Origin: Purshia tridentata
Taxonomy: Eukaryota > Streptophyta > Magnoliopsida > Rosales > Rosaceae
Reading direction: 5' to 3'
Assembly: GCA_003254885.1 (NCBI GenBank)
Contig: QANT01000316.1
Span: 1-51,187, forward strand
DNA: 51,187 nt
The notes beneath the pieces are model-generated. The model made no database searches. It worked only from the letters and a program-made list of their open reading frames with translations, and was not told the DNA's origin. How positions within the stretch are numbered: position 1 is the first letter of the stretch; every line of letters begins with the position of its first letter. Below are positions 46,702 to 51,187 of this stretch, one piece after another. Made by a program: the position numbers and the translations under genes.

Positions 46702-49700
46702 TCACCAATGACAGCATGTTGCACTCAAGGTTGTACAGTAGTCTTTTAGCCATGCACAAGCAGATTTGAGGATACGAAGCTCACCAACAAGGAGATCCTG
46801 AGCCATTTGCCTCCGTAGAGAAAGTTTTCTGCACCCAACGGGAGAACTTTCTGTCCGCAAAGACTATGCGCACACCAAGAAGCAAAAAAACAAATTATTA
46901 CATGTGTAGCGAGATGCACATATCAAAACTCCCACCCTCTTCATATATTATTAAAATATGCCAACTGATATTCAATATATAGTCATATGCCTCTGCTAGA
47001 AATAAGCAAACTAATATAAGAATGAATTGTAATTGGTCATTTGTCCCATGAAAAAATACATTATAAAATAACATAATGAACTCAACTAATTAGCATGTCT
47101 TCACCTTAATAGATGCATCATAATCCTCAACTAATTGGGTTAATTTTGATATCAACATCTGATGTGCTTCAATCTCTCTGTTGATGTTCGTTAAAGGACG
47201 CCGAGCCAATCGACCATCATGTCGTGCAGCTTCCTTGGCAAGGTCACTAAGTTCTGGATATTAAGAAACAATCAACAAAAGTATTTGCAGATGCACTCAT
47301 AAAACAAAAAGAAAAATGAGGTTGGAAGCATATTAAACAATACATGAAACGCACCTTGAAGAGAGGTGCAACATAGAACACGAGCAAATGCACGAAGAGA
47401 TTGTGGAATTCCTTTCCCTTTTCCACTACCAGGCCTAACTTCCCTATGTGGTAATGGGATTATTAAAATCAGAAATAGATTTTGATCACAAGATACCAAA
47501 TCATCATGCCACAGAGCAACTAACAGTAATTACATAAGTTCACAAAACCTTGGCCAGTAGTGTTATAAGTGAGCAAGTAAACTATATACAAACACAAAAA
47601 TTGAAGCAATATAAAGTATTTGAAATGGAACAAAAGAAACCAAATATTTGATGACTTCAAAAAGTACCACCATAAGCAGGGGATAAAGGCCACCATGTAT
47701 GTCTAGTACTTGGACAAAGGAACAAGAAAGAAAAAAAGATAAGAGCCATGCATCACTACCAACTTGATAATGAAAGAATCCATCGAAGAGTTGAAACCAT
47801 TGACATCATTACTGATTGCTCTGTGATGTCTCTTCAAAAGTTCCAATTTCATTTCATGAAGGAGATCATGGTGAGGTATATTGCCCTGGATCTGGATCTG
47901 AAAATGGAGCCATAGTCATCCCTACATATATAGTTACAGGTTACATGTATAAAACATCTGGCTAGTAATGATGTAGGCCATGTATACAATATTTAGTAAT
48001 TTAACATCAGGTAACAGAATAATTAGGCAACCTCAGACACAGACAAACTTATTGAGCAAAAAGATTACCAAGACTGATGCAAAATCCACTAACAATGAAC
48101 TCTAAGTCTCTCAAGGGAACTTCTTTACAGAAATATAGAAATATGAATCACCTAGATAGTGTTAATGTAAAAGTGAAGCTCGAACAGATGTACTTGGTCA
48201 TCTACTTAACAAGGTTTTACCAGAAAATTAGGGAAATTATTAACTGCAAAAATTTTGGACCATGTGAAGATTCTCTTCACAATATTTTCTTAACAATATG
48301 TGATAAACACCTCTAAGTAATGTGCAAAAGAATAGAAGTTTATAAAATCTTATTATCTGACGTGTCATAACTCTCAAACTCAAGAATCCTAGATTGCAAT
48401 AAATATGCTCCCATGAAAGAAATCCAACTTATCATAGAGGTTCTTTAGCAAGTGGTAGATTACTAATATGTTTTTCTGAAAACAATAACAGAGCAGCAAC
48501 TATTCAAAGAGAGAATAGTTACGTTACCAAAGAAACTTGTAGTAAATGTCAACAATAAAATAGAACATGTAAGAAGCATGAATTAAGCTAAAGAAAGATC
48601 ATCCCATGGTAACAAAGTATCTGATGTGATTATTCAAATTGAAAACCAAGCCTCACCTGGTCATGAATATTGTAAGGAAGTGTAAACCCAAAGTCCAACA
48701 GCAGGGTAGCATTTGAAAATTTTCCATATCTTATCGCTACCTAATACAAATAAGTTTGAAACAAAAGACAATAAAGAATCTCCAAAGGATACATGTAATT
48801 CTTTAGGGGGCAAAAAAAAAAAAAAACCCACCCCAGTTAAGTAAAAAAAAAAAAAAACCCACCCCAGTTAAGTGGCACTAACCTGTTCACCAGGAGCATA
48901 ATGACGATCAGCAATAACCTACAAAGATAAATTAGAGGAATAAAAACTTTCAATTATACCTGATATGAATAAATTTTAAATGGGATTTAGTCCTTTGGTA
49001 CCAGCAGAAACAAGTAGCATATGAGAAATGATATAAGTAAACAAAATAAATATAGTTGAATTGAAATATAAAATAAAATTGAGAGAGAGAGTACCTCTGA
49101 GAAATGCTTTTCTTCATCACTTAAAACAACTGATTCTACCGTCCCGTCATGATTCAAAAAATCTGCAAATGGAATCTATAGAATATTTTAATAATCCCAA
49201 CAATTATATAAGTAAAAGGGTCAGTAGGAAATATTCAAATGGAACTTTTATAAACATGTTACCAGGGAATAGCCCTTTGTGCTTCCCCATGCTCGAGAAG
49301 TAACTGTCAAATACATAGTGAACTAGTTAGAATAACTTGTATAGAACTTTAAAATGTGTAATTATCGCAACTAATAGTATTTAGAATAGTAATATATCAT
49401 TTCCAGCAAGTAAATAGATAAATAACTAGAAAAAAAGAAGATTGGTCCTAATTACAATGACAAAGGAGATAACATGGGTGGATAGTTCACCTAAAGCATA
49501 TGTGAGTAGAAGCAATTTTGAAATTCTCAGGGAACTCCTAGTTCTAAAGCATATGCATATTCCAACATACATATTCACTCTTTTTATTCAAAAATTGGAA
49601 CCAAGTACAACTGGAACAAAAAATTCTGACAGATTAGGACATGTAAATGCTTTAAAATGTAGTAGCTTACCTAAAGCAAATGCATGGATGAAATCCTTAT

Positions 49701-50863
49701 AGGTAATAATTTTGAATGTTTTTGGGAAGTGCTCAAAAACCTGAAATCAGAATATATCTTAACAATAATCATAATCTGCAAGGCAATAACTAGGAAGTGA
49801 TTAAAAATCATGTTATATGATTTACATCTTGATTCTTGAGTTTTATTACATTTAAAAGACATTAAGTTGAAAAGATGACCCATTAATCCAAACTTTGAGT
49901 AAACATATGCGACATTATCCTACTCATATTTGACCGGTTAACAATTAGCCGTGGAATAAAACAGTTAAGTACCAACCCTCTCAAGTGCCGAAAATTCCTT
50001 TTCCATTCGAGATCTTTGATTAATAGTTTCCTGATATTCAGAGCTTTGACGAATCATCTCCAACTCGGCTTCACTCCAAAATATCTAGTAATATACAAAC
50101 TACAGCCATATCAAAAATAATGCAGGTTGTTGCCATTCAAGAAATGTGTTCAACCACAGAAATAAAACTCACTGTGCTATGCATCTCCTCCGCACGAGGA
50201 AGACGGCTGATGTAAGGAGCCCATACAGAGTCCTACATCAACAAAAACCTCAAGCTCAAGCTTTACTGTAAATCTTTCCACACATGCATCGTGAATTAGT
50301 AATATAAACAAGAAAACGATGAAATAGTATTATATTAATCTTACATGACCCATTTTCTGCTCAAACAAAACGACAACGGCGAGCTTTGCAACATCGCCAA
50401 CTTGATCATCACCTATCAAAGCTTTCAATTCAGGAACGAGATTATCCGGAGATAGTTGCTGCAGTATCAAACCAACTAAATTGTTAATTATAGATTAATA
50501 CTTAATACTATTGATTAATTAGACGGTGCCGTATTGTCATACCACGTTGTACGGGACCTTCAGTATGCAGTCTCCAGGACTTATGCTCTTCGAAGCAAAC
50601 AGCGACCTTCCGTGCTCGGATTTCCCAATCGAAAGCACGGAGGAGATATCGGTGCCGGACATGCCCTCCAACCACGGCAAGAAATCGTCCAATTCCTGAA
50701 CTGTTTCTGTGTTGCAGAATCCTCTGTTTGGTTGCTTGGAGACCTTTGTTTGGTAGAAGGAAAGGAAGCTGAGCTTCATGCTTGGAGTTAGAGTATGGGA
50801 GAAGCCGAATTTTGGACGACGGAGCCACCAGAGATTGCTGATTTTTCGAGCTGACAGTAGCAT
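46702..50863 (-). CDS. SET-domain lysine methyltransferase, Rubisco-LSMT-like
   Basis: SET-type protein lysine methyltransferase of the non-histone Rubisco-LSMT/SETD class, probably organellar; substrate unknown. Thirteen exons, high to low: 50543-50863, 50345-50458, 50173-50232, 49977-50084, 49671-49740, 49263-49303, 49095-49175, 48883-48918, 48657-48740, 47764-47897, 47355-47443, 47105-47253, 46702-46863. They join in frame to 482 residues. The start MLLSARKISNLWWLRRPK looks like a mitochondrial/plastid presequence; the frame is open further up to an ATG at 51028. SET blocks: GKSEHGRSLFASKSISPGD, VTSRAWGST, FADFLNHDG (Asn246-His247-Asp248), APGEQVAIRYGKFSNATLLL and DFGFTLPYN. The C-terminal helical substrate-binding domain includes PQSLRAFARVLCCTS and ends ATCCHW. 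Best remembered match is Arabidopsis At3g55080. Confidence 0.93.
48813..48873. repeat. Short tandem duplication with poly(A) in a SET-gene intron
   Basis: A(12-15) followed by CCCACCCCAGTTAAGT occurs twice in a row, within the intron between exons 48883-48918 and 48657-48740. It is a short replication-slippage type duplication; no effect on coding. Confidence 0.85.
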
Positions 50864-51187
50864 TTCGTTGCAGGGACCAGACGACGTCGCTTTGAGACGC
50901 GGAGAAGGCACCGCTGAATACGCTTCGTCTGTTATTACTGTGCTGCTGGGATAGTGTATTTCCAGTTTAGTATATACCGGAACGACATTATTGTATAGAA
51001 TAGTTGTGTTTGTATGGATAGAAAACAACGGATTGCGTGAATTTCATACAAATGTTATGTTTTCATATCAAAATTTAGAAATATAATTAGTCAATTTTTA
51101 AATTTTAAGTTGATTTTTTGTACAATTTCTATGAAGTAAAACTTTGATTTGAAATTTAGAAATTTAGGATTAAATACCAAGTTTCAA
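50864..51187. other. Leader/promoter of the SET gene at the window edge
   Basis: Upstream sequence of the minus-strand SET gene. The reading frame of exon 1 continues open to an ATG at 51028, but that extension (Thr/Tyr/Val-rich) does not resemble family members, so I treat it as leader. The last 130 bases are AT-rich. Confidence 0.45.

Noticed and set aside
1..51187. CRISPR array, rRNA genes, viral or bacterial operon-like cluster
   Set aside because: No regularly spaced repeats, rRNA-like sequence or uninterrupted operon structure was seen; all coding regions fit plant nuclear genes with spliceosomal introns or a single exon.

Overview
The window is nuclear DNA of a flowering plant, almost certainly a eudicot. 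It is AT-rich, its genes are split by short GT..AG introns, and its proteins are plant families: plastid PGP synthase, lambda glutathione transferase, clade D PP2C, ATS3/PLAT, CNGC channel and RS2Z splicing factor. A rosid, perhaps Rosaceae, is my guess from protein style; the sequence does not prove it. Four single N positions (7101, 27117, 29136, 29901) show a draft-type assembly, and two of them sit at suspicious duplications.

Layout. Eleven protein genes were modelled exon by exon, and the joined reading frames are open in all of them. 3755-6284 (+) PGP synthase; 7337-9858 (-) lambda GST; 10725-13333 (-) clade D PP2C; 16786-19319 (+) nitrilase-like deaminated-glutathione amidase; 20218-20763 (+) ATS3-like PLAT protein; 21213-24666 (-) long coiled-coil protein with a distant 5'UTR exon; 30504-33350 (+) MAEA/GID9 subunit of the GID/CTLH ubiquitin ligase; 34079-about 36007 (-) GET3D-like ATPase with no visible start codon; 37457-41389 (+) short CNGC-type channel; 42138-44640 (-) RS2Z-type SR splicing factor; 46702-50863 (-) SET-domain lysine methyltransferase. 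The spaces hold an 874-bp non-autonomous hAT element with a perfect 8-bp target duplication (15046-15919), a MITE-like element inside a CNGC intron, a SINE-like fragment, several local duplications and simple repeats.

How the genes relate. This is not an operon-like system. The strongest large-scale signal is synteny. From memory, PGP synthase, lambda GST, PP2C, the coiled-coil protein, MAEA and the SET protein occur in the same order at Arabidopsis At3g55030-At3g55080. The nitrilase, ATS3, GET3D, CNGC and RS2Z genes are interspersed or lie inside that block. The most irregular stretch is 36000-41400. There the GET3D-like gene loses its start next to a duplicated segment, a broken copy of the CNGC first exon lies upstream of the channel gene, and the channel lacks the usual C-terminal calmodulin/IQ tail. 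I found no convincing undescribed molecular system; the findings are mostly gene-structure, duplication and assembly points.
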